Shown: positions 18,199 through 27,535, counted from the first letter of the stretch. The stretch is 64,000 nt of DNA from an uncultured Pontibacter sp. (GCF_947495565.1 NZ_CANLZM010000004.1:290368-354367), one strand, 5' to 3'. Notes: a model not told the origin generated them from the sequence alone. Translations and numbers: made by a program.

Positions 18199-20124
18199 GT
18201 GAGATACCTCCTTACCATATGGCTACTACTTTTTGCTGCAGGGGCGCAAGCTCAGAAGTGTATAGCCGCGCTCGATGCAGCCGGCAATGAAATAGAGCAG
18301 CTTTGCGTAGGCCAGGAAGTTACGTTTAAAGACTGCTTTGATCAGGCTGACGATGACAAGGAGTACTACATTTTCGACTACAAGGGAGAATCTCCTATAC
18401 CCACCCCCACAACTACAAATAAAAGACATACTTATACAGCCCCCGGAAGGTATAAAGTGCTCCAGATTGCTAATTATGGCAGTAATACTACTACCGATAC
18501 GCTATCTAAAGTATATGAAGTGAAAGCTGTTCCGGAGCCTGTTTTCACTACCCAAAGCTGCGCGAGCGGAGCCGTTTCTTTTACAATTACAAATCCCGAC
18601 TACGACAATTATTCATTTGACTTTGGCGACGGAACTTCTCAGGAAACAGACGGCAGCACACCTGTCACTCATACTTATACTTCACAAGGCAGCTATACCG
18701 TAACCCTTACCGGCAATTACATAACCAACACCTGCCAAAATACAAGCACACAAACAGTAGCCACGCTTCCGCTTCTGGACTCTGACAACCCTACACAAAT
18801 TGTAAAACTAACTATACTGGAGCAGGCCGAAAACGGAAGTATACAACTGGAACTGGCCGGACTTGTACCAGGCTATGCTTATACAATTGAGCAGTATACA
18901 GGAGATTTTAGAAATCTTTACAGAGAAATCGATGTCCTTGAAGAGGTTAACAGCAGCACGCTTACCCACACCATTAACAATGTGAATACAACGGAAGGAG
19001 TATGGTATCTGGTCCGTCCGCTCGATGCATGTGATGTAATTTTCATAAACTCTAACGTGGTGAGCGGCGTGGCGCTTCAGGTGCAGACCGATGCAGAACA
19101 GGTACAGTTGGAGTGGGAAATTCTACCTGATTTCGGCGCTTTTGAAGTATACAGAAATGGGCAACTGCTGCAGTCTCTGCCCGGCACAGCCCGCTCTTAT
19201 ATTGATAATGAGGTAAGCTGCGGACAAGTCTATAGTTATTATATAATCGGGACAGGCACCGATCCGCAAGGCGATGCTTATACTTCTGTTTCAGCAATAC
19301 TAAACGCAGAGGTCACTTCTTCGGCCATACCAGCTGCTCCTTTCCTGCTTTCAAGCTTTGATTTCAACAACCAGGTAGAGTTAACGCTGCAACTGCCGGA
19401 CAAGGAACAGATAGCTACCGCCACCATTGCTAAAAGTATAAATGGCTCACTTTTCCAAAATTTGACACAGACGCAGCAAACCATTTTATTTGATGAAAAC
19501 GCTGCGCTGCAACCAGTTTGCTACCGCGCCACTTTTACGAATGTGTGTAATAATACTTCGCCAGTCAGCAATATTACATGCCCGGTAATTCTGGAGGCCG
19601 AAAAGCAGAACGACGGAAGTATAAACCTGAGCTGGTCTGATTTCAGCGGCTTTCCGGACGGGGTTGGCCAGTACACAGTCGAGTTACTGGATCAGTCGGG
19701 GAACGTCGTTTTGACCTACCCTACCAGCGGAGGCACCTTCACGGATCAAACATTAAGCAATGAACTGCCCGTGTTGCGCTATCGAATACGCGCCACCTCG
19801 CAAAACGGCACAGGTATTTCTTACTCTAACCTTGTAGAGGTGGAGCAGGATGCGCTGGTATACATTCCGAGTGCGTTTACACCAAACGGTGACGGCTTGA
19901 ATGATCTTTTTGAGATAAAAGGCAAATTCTACAATGGCTACACGATGCGCATTTACAACCGGGCAGGCAATGTGATATATGAAGGCTCCGAGGCAGATGC
20001 AGCCTGGGATGGCACCTCCGATGGGCGTGAAATCCCGGCGGGAGCCTATGCTTATCTTATTACCTTCCAAACAACTTTCGGCACCACCAAAAAGAAAACC
20101 GGAACCATTACCCTGCTTCGGTAG
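18199..20124 (+). CDS. PKD-domain protein with C-terminal T9SS (gliding-motility type) sorting domain
   Basis: A secreted protein expected to leave the cell by the type IX system. I choose the GTG at 18199, which gives a clean signal peptide (VRYLLTIWLLLFAAGAQAQ) and a 641-residue protein. A TTG at 18088 would put the hutH terminator inside the gene. A PKD-like domain appears near 140-190 (SFDFGDGTSQE ... HTYTSQGSYTVTL). Fibronectin-like beta segments fill the middle. The C-terminus has SAFTPNGDGLNDLFEI, IYNRAGNVIYEG, WDG and PAGAYAYLI, the CHU_C/type B sorting signature. The ligand is unknown; an adhesin role is inferred. Confidence 0.85.
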   Translation: MRYLLTIWLLLFAAGAQAQKCIAALDAAGNEIEQLCVGQEVTFKDCFDQADDDKEYYIFDYKGESPIPTPTTTNKRHTYTAPGRYKVLQIANYGSNTTTDTLSKVYEVKAVPEPVFTTQSCASGAVSFTITNPDYDNYSFDFGDGTSQETDGSTPVTHTYTSQGSYTVTLTGNYITNTCQNTSTQTVATLPLLDSDNPTQIVKLTILEQAENGSIQLELAGLVPGYAYTIEQYTGDFRNLYREIDVLEEVNSSTLTHTINNVNTTEGVWYLVRPLDACDVIFINSNVVSGVALQVQTDAEQVQLEWEILPDFGAFEVYRNGQLLQSLPGTARSYIDNEVSCGQVYSYYIIGTGTDPQGDAYTSVSAILNAEVTSSAIPAAPFLLSSFDFNNQVELTLQLPDKEQIATATIAKSINGSLFQNLTQTQQTILFDENAALQPVCYRATFTNVCNNTSPVSNITCPVILEAEKQNDGSINLSWSDFSGFPDGVGQYTVELLDQSGNVVLTYPTSGGTFTDQTLSNELPVLRYRIRATSQNGTGISYSNLVEVEQDALVYIPSAFTPNGDGLNDLFEIKGKFYNGYTMRIYNRAGNVIYEGSEADAAWDGTSDGREIPAGAYAYLITFQTTFGTTKKKTGTITLLR

Positions 20125-20327
20125 CTTAAGCTAACTGCCTCTTTCAAAGTATGGCCGCACCTCTTCTATAAAGTACATCAGCAGGAGTTTATACTTATAG
20201 CCACTTCTCTTTTTGTAATTCTGCTTATAAGGATGATCAACTTAAGTATGAATACTTTGAGCAAATCTGAAGTTTGAGGAGTTGTTTGTTAATGCCTATA
20301 CTTGAAGCATCGTAAGCTTAATGATCG

Positions 20328-20335
20328 TATATTTG
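20328..20335 (+). promoter_or_regulatory. Bacteroidota -7 promoter box upstream of YbaB
   Basis: TATATTTG fits TAnnTTTG, with a TTG about 23 bases upstream (20302-20304) as a possible -33 element. The predicted start of transcription lies about 50 bases before the YbaB ATG. Confidence 0.6.
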
Positions 20336-20394
20336 CGTATAAGCACACAAGCCGTAAACGGCTATGTCACCAATTACCCTATAAAGCAAAAACT

Positions 20395-20730
20395 ATGTTT
20401 GATATGATGGGCATGATGGGCAAGATTAAAGAAGCCCAGGCCAAAATGAAGGAAGCGCAGGAGAAACTGAAAGACATTACTGTAACCGCCGAATCCGGTG
20501 CAGGTCTTGTGAAAGCCACTGTAAACGGCCAGCGCCAGCTCCTGAAGATAGAAATTGACGAAACGATCCTGAATGCGGACGACCGCGAAATGGTAAACGA
20601 TTTAGTAGTTGCAGCTGTGAACAATGCCATGCTAACCGCGGGCGAGCGTGCACAGGAAGAAATGCGCAAGCACACTGAAGGCCTTATCCCGAACATACCC
20701 GGCTTAGACCTCGGCAGCTTTGGACTATAA
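20395..20730 (+). CDS. YbaB/EbfC family nucleoid-associated protein
   Basis: A small DNA-binding protein (111 residues) that forms a dimer with tweezer-like arms. It opens MFDMMGMMGKIKEAQAKMKE, the typical helical N-terminus, and contains VTAESGAGLVKATVNGQ and the hydrophobic IDETIL block. The ATG at 20395 matches the family start; the longer frame adds 31 unrelated residues overlapping the promoter. It usually pairs with recR or dnaX, but here it is followed by, and overlaps, a glycosyltransferase gene. Confidence 0.9.
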   Translation: MFDMMGMMGKIKEAQAKMKEAQEKLKDITVTAESGAGLVKATVNGQRQLLKIEIDETILNADDREMVNDLVVAAVNNAMLTAGERAQEEMRKHTEGLIPNIPGLDLGSFGL

Positions 20731-21742
20731 ACCGCCGCACACAGCCGTTGTTATACTTAACTGGAACGGCCTGCGACATTTACAAGAGTTTCTGCCATCA
20801 GTGGTAGCGAATAGCGGCAATGCAGAGATCATTGTGGCTGATAACGCTTCCACTGATGGCTCTATTCCTTTTCTGCAGGAGCACTTTCCACAGGTGCGCC
20901 TGATACAGCTGCCCGAAAACTTCGGCTTTTGCGAAGGGTATAATAAAGCGCTGCAGCAGGTGCAGGCCAAGTACTATGTTTTACTCAACTCTGATGTGGA
21001 TGTGCCTCCGGGTTGGATAGAGCCTATAGTGCAGCTGATGGAGCAAGACCAAAGTATAGCCGTCTGCCAACCTAAAATTCTGGCGCAGCAGCACCCAGGT
21101 TTTTTTGAGTATGCTGGTGCGGGTGGCGGAATGTTGGATGTTTTGGCTTATCCCTATTGCCGTGGCCGCCTCTTCGAAACCTTGGAAGAAGATAAAGGGC
21201 AGTTTAACGATGTGCAGGAAGTTTTCTGGGCTACCGGTGCCTGTATGTTTGTCCGAGCAGATGTATACCTAAAGTTAGGAGGCTTAGAACCAGCTTTTTT
21301 TGCCCATATGGAGGAAATTGACTTCTGCTGGCGGGCCAAAAATGCAGGCTATAGAGTGATGTATAACGGCCATAGCTGCGTGTATCATGTTGGAGGCGGC
21401 ACTTTACATAAGTCTAACCCGCGCAAAACCTATTTGAATTTCCGAAATGGTTTGGCGCTGCTGTACAAAAATGTTCCGGCAAAGGAGTTGGTCACTTCCA
21501 TGTTGCTCCGTCTCCTTCTGGATTGGGTGGCAGCTCTCCGAATGTTTGTGGCAGGTCAGCACAAAGATGCAAAAGCTGTTTTAGATGCACACGCCGACTT
21601 GCTAAGGCACCACAAATACTGGCGCCGCCGCAGAAAGGAGCAGCAGCCGAAAGGCAATTTCCCTTACATGAGCGGCGTTTACAAAAGTAGTATTGTGTGG
21701 CAGTATTTTATCCGGCAGAAAAGAACGGTTCGGGAGCTATAA
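20720..21742 (+). CDS. Glycosyltransferase, GT2 family (rhamnosyltransferase-like)
   Basis: A 340-residue GT-A enzyme with VVILNWNGLRHL at the N-terminus, VADNASTDGS, LLNSDVDVPPGW (DxD) and, near residue 195, EEIDFCWRAKNAGY. A VYHVGGGTLHKSNP tail is shared with rhamnosyltransferase-like GT2 proteins. The only start before the conserved N-terminus is TTG at 20720, which overlaps the YbaB stop by 11 bases. It also overlaps the convergent pspC-like gene by six bases. It lies outside the polysaccharide locus and may act on another cell-surface glycan. Confidence 0.85.
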   Translation: MDYKPPHTAVVILNWNGLRHLQEFLPSVVANSGNAEIIVADNASTDGSIPFLQEHFPQVRLIQLPENFGFCEGYNKALQQVQAKYYVLLNSDVDVPPGWIEPIVQLMEQDQSIAVCQPKILAQQHPGFFEYAGAGGGMLDVLAYPYCRGRLFETLEEDKGQFNDVQEVFWATGACMFVRADVYLKLGGLEPAFFAHMEEIDFCWRAKNAGYRVMYNGHSCVYHVGGGTLHKSNPRKTYLNFRNGLALLYKNVPAKELVTSMLLRLLLDWVAALRMFVAGQHKDAKAVLDAHADLLRHHKYWRRRRKEQQPKGNFPYMSGVYKSSIVWQYFIRQKRTVREL

Positions 21743-21955
21743 ATCCCAAACAGTGCTGCGCTCGCGGCGTAAACTTTTCTGAACGTTCATCCAAAAGGCC
21801 AGCATCAGGTATAAAAGAACAGGAGAGCCCATGGTTAAGAATGAGACGTAGATGAACGTGAGGCGGATGCTGCTGGAGGCAAAGCCCAGCTTCTCCCCTA
21901 GCATCGTGCACACACCAAAAGCTTGTGATTCGATAAAGTATTGAAGCCGTTTCAT
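21737..21955 (-). CDS. PspC-domain small membrane protein
   Basis: A 72-residue protein with one PspC domain: MKRLQYFIESQAFGVCTMLG, then GFASSSIRLTFIY and a second hydrophobic segment ending in FWMNV. PspC domains sense or respond to membrane stress, but stand-alone copies like this have no proven role. The ATG at 21955 is preferred to the one at 21961 because it fits the family N-terminus. Its 3' end overlaps the convergent glycosyltransferase by six bases. Confidence 0.8.
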   Translation of the reverse strand: MKRLQYFIESQAFGVCTMLGEKLGFASSSIRLTFIYVSFLTMGSPVLLYLMLAFWMNVQKSLRRERSTVWDL

Positions 21956-22094
21956 GATCATCTGAATTAAATTCTAAATTATACTTTGTTCCTCAAACAT
22001 CAAAATAAAGCAACACCTGAGGCAGTATAACTATAAACGAGAAAATATAGTTTGTGGTGTAACCTACATTTACGGCTATCGAAAAAAACAGGAC

Positions 22095-23876
22095 ATGCAA
22101 CAGTACAAAAAAAACAGAAACTTCTTACTTCTCCTATCTCTCACATTAAGTGTTGGCGGCTCCGGCTGCACGCTTCAGCGCATGGTTAACACTGCCGAAA
22201 AGCACCAACAGGTAACCGTGGAGCCTTCTCCGCTAACAACAAACGGGGAAAGCGTAAATTTTGAACTGAAGGCGCAGGTACCCGAAAAACTCATCCGCGA
22301 TGAAGAAGTATACAAGCTGGATATATACTATGTGTACGACAACGAAAAGCGCGAAAACATCGGCACATATAGTTTTGAGTTCGGTGAGTTTCTGTACGAG
22401 GATAAAAAACCGACTATTATTAAACAGCTTTCCTTCCCTTATGCTCCCGAAAAATCTACGGGGCAGCTGATGGTGCAGGGCCGCGCCATCGACAAAAAAG
22501 ACAATGGCATTGCCTATACCGACCCAAAACAAGTAGCCAAAGGACTGAACACCACGCCTCTGCTGCTGGTGCGCAACAACGACTTTACCTTCGCTGCCAA
22601 TAAGTATGCACAGCAAACCGATAGCACCGGTAAGCTTATTTTTTACTTTGAGCAGAATCAGGCCAAGCTGGATGACTTGTCGGATGAAAAGTTAAAGGTG
22701 TTGGACCAGTATGTCATGGATAATGTGCCCTCGCAGACGATAACAATTGTGGGCATGCGCGCACCCGGAGAGAGAAGTGCAGATCTGGCTCAAAAGCGCG
22801 CCCAGACGCTGGAGCAGTATTACCGCCAGAAAATGAAAGTGCTGGACTACAGCGGCAAAAAAGTAACCATCACCGCAGAAGTACAGGACAATACGCTGGA
22901 AACGCTGAAGCAGAAAATAGCAGCTACAGCGCTTCCGAAAGCACAGAAGCAGCAGGTGCTGGCTATACTTAATGGTGAGCAAAGCGAGCAGGAAAAACTT
23001 CAGGCTCTGCAGCAGACCGAGGCATTTCCATACTTGCAGAAGTATGTGTATCCTAGCCTGCAAGCCGCACAGATAGCATTTAACTACAACCGCAGCCGCA
23101 GACCCGACTACGAACTGTACTTGATGGCGCAGCGCATTGCCAACGAAGAAGTAGACGCTGATGAACTGACGGAAGAGGAACTGCAGCATGCCGCTACGCT
23201 CACGCCTATACTTTCTGAGAAGCGCAAACTGTACGAAGCTGCTGTAAAAACAACTGACAAATGGCCGGCATACTATAATTTAGGCGTTGTATACAATGAG
23301 ATGGCTCTCAAAGATTTTCGCCCAGCCGCCAAAAAATCATTCCTGGAAAAAGCAGTCCATAACCTGACTTACGCGGGTTATCGTAACCCAACAGCTCCTA
23401 TCTTCTACAGCCTCGCCAGTGCCTACCATCAGCTTGGCGAGTATGACAAAGCGCTGGAAAACTACTCTTATGCGGCAACTTTAGGTGGAGACGAGGAAAT
23501 GCTTCAGTCCATTTTTGCAGATAAAGCGGCCCTGGAAATTGAAACAGGCAGGTATAACGACGCCATCAGCAGCCTGCGCTACGCCGGCGACGGCTACCAG
23601 ACAAACATGAACCTGGGGTTGAGCTACCTGCTAAAAGAAAACTACGAAGGGGCTGAGGAATTTTACCTGAAGGCTCTGGAGCAAAAGCCAAATGATGCAC
23701 TGGCTTACTACAGTATGGCCATTATTGGTGCCCGTACCCAAAACGAGCAAATGCTGGAGCAGGGTCTTCGCCGTGCTGTTAGTGCCGACAAAAATTTTAT
23801 GCAGAAAGCGATTAATGACATGGAATTCGAAGCCTACCGCAACAACCAGGCCTATAAAGACGCACTGATTCGTTAA
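22095..23876 (+). CDS. Outer-membrane lipoprotein with OmpA-like and TPR regions
   Basis: A 593-residue lipoprotein: signal peptide to residue 24, with Cys25 in a GGSGC lipobox. Residues about 40-170 look like a beta-rich domain. Residues about 185-265 resemble an OmpA-type peptidoglycan-binding fold (IFYFEQNQAKLDD ... MRAPGERSADLAQKRAQTLEQYY). The C-terminal 200 residues hold tetratricopeptide repeats (for example MNLGLSYLLKENYEGAEEFY). OmpA before TPR is the reverse of many T9SS-linked TPR/OmpA proteins. It may anchor an envelope complex to the wall. The exact function is unknown, and no partner gene adjoins it. Confidence 0.7.
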   Translation: MQQYKKNRNFLLLLSLTLSVGGSGCTLQRMVNTAEKHQQVTVEPSPLTTNGESVNFELKAQVPEKLIRDEEVYKLDIYYVYDNEKRENIGTYSFEFGEFLYEDKKPTIIKQLSFPYAPEKSTGQLMVQGRAIDKKDNGIAYTDPKQVAKGLNTTPLLLVRNNDFTFAANKYAQQTDSTGKLIFYFEQNQAKLDDLSDEKLKVLDQYVMDNVPSQTITIVGMRAPGERSADLAQKRAQTLEQYYRQKMKVLDYSGKKVTITAEVQDNTLETLKQKIAATALPKAQKQQVLAILNGEQSEQEKLQALQQTEAFPYLQKYVYPSLQAAQIAFNYNRSRRPDYELYLMAQRIANEEVDADELTEEELQHAATLTPILSEKRKLYEAAVKTTDKWPAYYNLGVVYNEMALKDFRPAAKKSFLEKAVHNLTYAGYRNPTAPIFYSLASAYHQLGEYDKALENYSYAATLGGDEEMLQSIFADKAALEIETGRYNDAISSLRYAGDGYQTNMNLGLSYLLKENYEGAEEFYLKALEQKPNDALAYYSMAIIGARTQNEQMLEQGLRRAVSADKNFMQKAINDMEFEAYRNNQAYKDALIR

Positions 23877-23962
23877 CTAGTAGCCCAAAAACTCAGCAGT
23901 ATATTGTATTTTGACAGAGTTCTCTTAATTTTACCTGCAGAACCGAGAATTAAACATCATAT

Positions 23963-24946
23963 ATGCGAAGTATACAGTTTAGAGAAGCCCTGCGCGAAGC
24001 GATGTCTGAAGAGATGCGCCGCGACAAGAGCGTGTTTCTGATGGGTGAAGAAGTTGCCGAGTACAACGGAGCTTACAAAGTTAGCCAAGGCATGCTGGAC
24101 GAATTTGGTCCTGAGCGTGTAATCGATACCCCTATTGCCGAGCTTGGTTTTGCCGGTATCGGTGTAGGTGCCGCCATGAACGGCCTGCGCCCGATCATCG
24201 AGTTTATGACCTTCAACTTCTCGCTGGTCGCCATCGATCAGGTTATTAACTCTGCCGCTAAGCTCATGTCTATGTCTGGTGGTCAGTATGGTGCACCAAT
24301 GGTATTCCGTGGCCCAACAGGCAGCGCCGGCATGCTGTCTTCGCAGCACTCGCAGAACTTCGAGAACTGGTATGCTAATACGCCAGGTCTTAAAGTAGTA
24401 GTTCCTTCTAACCCATACGATGCTAAGGGATTGTTGAAATCTGCCATCCGCGATAATGACCCTGTCATTTTTATGGAGTCTGAGCAGATGTACGGCGATA
24501 AAGGCGAAGTACCTGAGGAGGAGTATACTATTCCTATTGGTGTAGCCGACGTTGTGCGTGAAGGTTCTGACGTAACCATCATATCTTTTGGCAAGATGAT
24601 GAAAGTGGCCCTGGCTGCTGCCGAAGAACTAGCAAAAGACGGCATCAACGCCGAGGTAATTGACCTGCGCACTGTTCGCCCTATCGACTACAAGACACTT
24701 GTGGAGTCTGTAAAGAAAACCAACCGCATGGTGGTTGTGGAAGAGGCTTGGCCGTTGGCTTCCATTTCTGCTGAGATTGCCTACCACATCCAAAGCAACG
24801 CTTTTGATTACATGGATGCTCCGGTGAAGCGTGTTACCTGCCGCGATGTGCCGCTTCCGTATGCACCAACTCTTATTGAGGCATCGCTGCCAAACGTAGA
24901 GCGCACAATCGAGGCTGTAAAATCAGTAATGTATAAAAAAGCATAA
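23963..24946 (+). CDS. pdhB: Pyruvate dehydrogenase E1 component, beta subunit
   Basis: Thiamine-diphosphate-dependent E1 beta subunit, which with E1 alpha decarboxylates pyruvate (or a related 2-oxoacid). The 327 residues contain [65 protein letters not shown] and [13 protein letters not shown], all typical of E1 beta. The alpha subunit and E2 are not adjacent, so the complex is encoded at separate loci. A terminator follows. A branched-chain 2-oxoacid dehydrogenase subunit is the main alternative. Confidence 0.92.
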   Translation: MRSIQFREALREAMSEEMRRDKSVFLMGEEVAEYNGAYKVSQGMLDEFGPERVIDTPIAELGFAGIGVGAAMNGLRPIIEFMTFNFSLVAIDQVINSAAKLMSMSGGQYGAPMVFRGPTGSAGMLSSQHSQNFENWYANTPGLKVVVPSNPYDAKGLLKSAIRDNDPVIFMESEQMYGDKGEVPEEEYTIPIGVADVVREGSDVTIISFGKMMKVALAAAEELAKDGINAEVIDLRTVRPIDYKTLVESVKKTNRMVVVEEAWPLASISAEIAYHIQSNAFDYMDAPVKRVTCRDVPLPYAPTLIEASLPNVERTIEAVKSVMYKKA

Positions 24947-24970
24947 GTATAAATTGCTTTACAATATACC

Positions 24971-25006
24971 CAGCGGCGGAGCAGAAATGTTTCGCCGCTG
25001 TTGTTT
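24971..25006 (+). terminator. Terminator after pdhB
   Basis: An 8-bp GC-rich stem (CAGCGGCG with CGCCGCTG) with a 14-base loop, followed by TTGTTTTA. It is 24 bases past the stop. Confidence 0.75.
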
Positions 25007-25548
25007 TATACCTGCCCGAATCAGGATTTGCAGGATTAGTGGATGGACAGGGTTTTCTGCAGCACTGGGTAAGTCCACCGCTGCCACATACTTACGGAGA
25101 ATTGCGCGGTCACGATTTCATCTCCCCTGCCAAATTTGAAGGGGAACTTTGGACAAGCTCCGTCAGCCTTGGTAATCCAACCACCCCTAACCCCTCAGAG
25201 CTACGCTCGCTAGTTCGAACTCCCATTCTCACTAGGCTGAGGCGGGGGACTTTTACCCCGCCCCGGCCCTCCCCTTTAATAGAGGGCTCCTACCCCCAAA
25301 ACAAGGCGGGGAATTTTGTTGAAGCCCCGTCAGCTGTGGCTTCGAAATGATTCCTAGTCTTTCCGTGGGGGTAGGGATCCAAAGCCAGAGATGAAATAAG
25401 CAGCTGGTATAGCCGTGGATGAACAGCGGCTAGAAAAGATGACCTGGCACACGTTAAGAGATACAGGAGCTATGAAAGTATAGCAGAAGCAAGTATGAAG
25501 TCCCAAATCATCCTAAGACAGCTAATCTTACTTATACCAAATATCCCC
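25007..25548. other. Long intergenic region with degenerate repeats, no gene seen
   Basis: No convincing coding sequence; the open frames here are short and lack family features. The stretch holds a copy of the 18-bp AATCCTG-type repeat (25022-25039). It also holds a cluster of degenerate G/C-run palindromes at about 25120-25375, including ACCACCCCTAACCCCTC near 25180, which matches the unit flanking the DUF559 gene at 45 kb. It looks like a decayed landing zone for repeat elements. Confidence 0.6.
25022..25039 (-). repeat. Dispersed 18-bp repeat, copy 1
   Basis: CAGGATTTGCAGGATTAG matches the reverse complement of the element at 28223-28240 at 17 of 18 positions. Both copies lie between genes, 20-30 bases from runs of G or C. 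Confidence 0.65.
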
Positions 25549-25556
25549 TATCTTTG
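25549..25556 (+). promoter_or_regulatory. Bacteroidota -7 promoter box upstream of DUF2279 gene
   Basis: TATCTTTG is an exact TAnnTTTG match only four bases before the ATG at 25561. If used, transcription would start at or just inside that ATG, giving a leaderless message or use of the ATG at 25576. Confidence 0.55.
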
Positions 25557-25560
25557 CCCC

Positions 25561-26460
25561 ATGCGCCTGCGACACATGCTATACCTGCTACTTTTGCTAC
25601 TCTGCCTGCCGCGGCAAAGTATGGCACAGGCAGCAACGGACACAACAGAAGTAAATAATAAGCGCTTGCTGATGCTGGGCTCCACCTTTGCGGTGGGTTA
25701 TACTTCGTTGCTGATCTCGCTTAACCAAGCCTGGTACACCGAAGAAGAGCGCACCGATTTTCATTGGTTCAACGATAATAAACAGTGGAAACAGGTAGAT
25801 AAAGTAGGTCACTTCTGGGGGGCTTTTCATCAAAGCCGTGCCGGAATAGACATGCTGCGCTGGGCTGGAGTTCCTGAAAAAAAAGCCATAATTCTCGGAG
25901 GACTCACAGGTATTTTGCTGCAAACTCCTATCGAGGTATTTGATGGTTACCAGGCTGATTATGGCGCATCGGTAGGTGATTTACTGGCCAACACCGTTGG
26001 CTCTGCGGCTGTAGTGGCACAGGAACTGGCTTGGCAAGAGGTCCGTATCATGCCGAAATTCTCTTTTCATACTACCCGTTTTGCTGATATGCGCCCTAAT
26101 GTTCTGGGAAGTAGTTTAGCTGAGCAGGCTCTGAAAGATTATAACGGGCAAACCTATTGGCTTTCAGTAGATGTAGGGGCTTTTCTGAATGAGAAAACTA
26201 AATATCCGAAGTGGCTGAACTTAGCCGTCGGCTATGGCGCTCAGGAGATGGTGTTCAACGACCCGGAAACAAATGCTGCAGCCGGCTTAGATGCGCATCG
26301 CCAGTTTTACATTAGCCCCGACCTGAACCTGATGCACTTTAAAGGCAAAAGCAAAGTATGGAACACCGCACTCTATGTGTTGAGCATAATTAAAATACCA
26401 GCTCCCGCACTGGAATTCAACCGCAAAGACGGGTTGAAACTGCACCCGCTATACTTTTAA
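25561..26460 (+). CDS. DUF2279 family envelope protein
   Basis: A 299-residue protein with an N-terminal signal sequence (MLYLLLLLLCLPRQSMAQA). It continues with the DUF2279/YfiM-like pattern KVGHFWGAFHQSRAG, LGGLTGILLQTPIEVFDGYQ and the glycine-rich YGASVGDLLANTVGS. Members are predicted periplasmic or outer-membrane proteins of unknown role. The frame is open from 25495, but the first 22 codons contain the promoter box, so the start is the ATG at 25561 or at 25576. The C-terminus, ending in LHPLYF, resembles the terminal beta strand of an outer-membrane protein. Confidence 0.75.
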   Translation: MRLRHMLYLLLLLLCLPRQSMAQAATDTTEVNNKRLLMLGSTFAVGYTSLLISLNQAWYTEEERTDFHWFNDNKQWKQVDKVGHFWGAFHQSRAGIDMLRWAGVPEKKAIILGGLTGILLQTPIEVFDGYQADYGASVGDLLANTVGSAAVVAQELAWQEVRIMPKFSFHTTRFADMRPNVLGSSLAEQALKDYNGQTYWLSVDVGAFLNEKTKYPKWLNLAVGYGAQEMVFNDPETNAAAGLDAHRQFYISPDLNLMHFKGKSKVWNTALYVLSIIKIPAPALEFNRKDGLKLHPLYF

Positions 26461-26486
26461 AGCCGCCTCCCCTGCCCAAAGATTCG

Positions 26487-26494
26487 TATCTTTG
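26487..26494 (+). promoter_or_regulatory. Bacteroidota -7 promoter box upstream of DUF2027-Smr gene
   Basis: TATCTTTG, an exact TAnnTTTG match, lies 65 bases before the ATG at 26560 in a short non-coding gap. No clear -33 element is seen. Confidence 0.6.
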
Positions 26495-26559
26495 CTAAAG
26501 AAGATCGAAGGACTTTGCTTATTATAAGCCATAGACCGACAAATTAAAACAAACAAAAC

Positions 26560-27513
26560 ATGAACGTAGGAGACCGTGTGCGCCTGATGTCCGGCAGAGA
26601 AGAAGGCATTATTACGCGCCTTTTAGATAATAACCTGGTGGAGGTAGCCATCGACAATGATTTTACCATACCTGTTGCCCGCCGCGAAGTGGTAGTGATT
26701 GCCGCCGAGGAGCAGAAGTACATGCAACAGGATGAAACTATAATACAGCCATCCAAAAGGAAAGAACCTGTTGCCCCTGTTCTAGCTGCACAAGGTGTTT
26801 ACCTGGCATTGGTGCACCAGTCTGAGGAACTGCTGGCTGTAACGGTAATAAATAACTCTGATTACGATTTGCTATTTACAAGCGGCGAAGAGCGAGAGAA
26901 AAACTACCGTGGACTGCAAAACGACAAGTTGGCCCCAAAAGCAACCCGTACTATCACGCATTATCACCTAAAGGAGTTTGAGAAATGGCCAAACCTCTTA
27001 ATTCAATTCATTCAGCACCGCAACGGCAGCCCCTCCATTTTTGAGCCTGTTGTAAAGCGTGTGCAGTTTAAAGCAAGCTCTTTCTACAAGAGCAAGCGTA
27101 CGGCTCCTGTTCTTAATAAAGAGGCTTACCTGTTTCAGCTAGACCAGAAGCCTGTGACCGTTAACCCGGATAAGATAAAGGAACAGCTTGCGGAGGCCGT
27201 AGAGAAAAGTGAGAACTATAAGCTTACGGCCCCAGAGCACGAAGTAGACCTCCACATCGAGAAGTTGGTGGACGACCACAGCGGCATGAGCAACAATGCG
27301 ATGCTGAAACTTCAGTTAGAGCGTTTTCAGGATGCACTGGACAGGGCTATGGCAACAAACATGCACGAAATCGTGTTTATACATGGCGCTGGCAATGGCG
27401 TACTGCGCAAGGAGCTGCAGAAAATCCTAAGTCGCACCCAAGGCATCAAGTTCTACGAAGATGCCCGCAAAGAAAAATTTGGCTACGGCGCCACACTTGT
27501 AAGACTTAAGTAA
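26560..27513 (+). CDS. DUF2027 protein with C-terminal Smr nuclease domain
   Basis: A 317-residue protein. The N-terminus (about 1-55) is a small beta domain, MNVGDRVRLMSGREEGII. The middle is the DUF2027 beta-sandwich-like region. The last 80 residues form an Smr domain with EVDLHIEKL, IHGAGNGVLRKEL and FGYGATLVRL. Smr domains, as in MutS2, nick or cleave nucleic acid at branched structures. In this Bacteroidota-specific architecture no substrate is proven. It stands alone under its own promoter and ends before the RNase P RNA gene. Confidence 0.83.
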   Translation: MNVGDRVRLMSGREEGIITRLLDNNLVEVAIDNDFTIPVARREVVVIAAEEQKYMQQDETIIQPSKRKEPVAPVLAAQGVYLALVHQSEELLAVTVINNSDYDLLFTSGEEREKNYRGLQNDKLAPKATRTITHYHLKEFEKWPNLLIQFIQHRNGSPSIFEPVVKRVQFKASSFYKSKRTAPVLNKEAYLFQLDQKPVTVNPDKIKEQLAEAVEKSENYKLTAPEHEVDLHIEKLVDDHSGMSNNAMLKLQLERFQDALDRAMATNMHEIVFIHGAGNGVLRKELQKILSRTQGIKFYEDARKEKFGYGATLVRLK

Positions 27514-27535
27514 GTTTATAAGCTAGAGCGTTAAA

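Noticed and set aside
25039..25350. Possible 103-residue gene in the repeat-rich gap after pdhB
   Set aside because: The product is Pro/Arg/Thr-rich low complexity produced by the G/C-run repeats, and it has no promoter.
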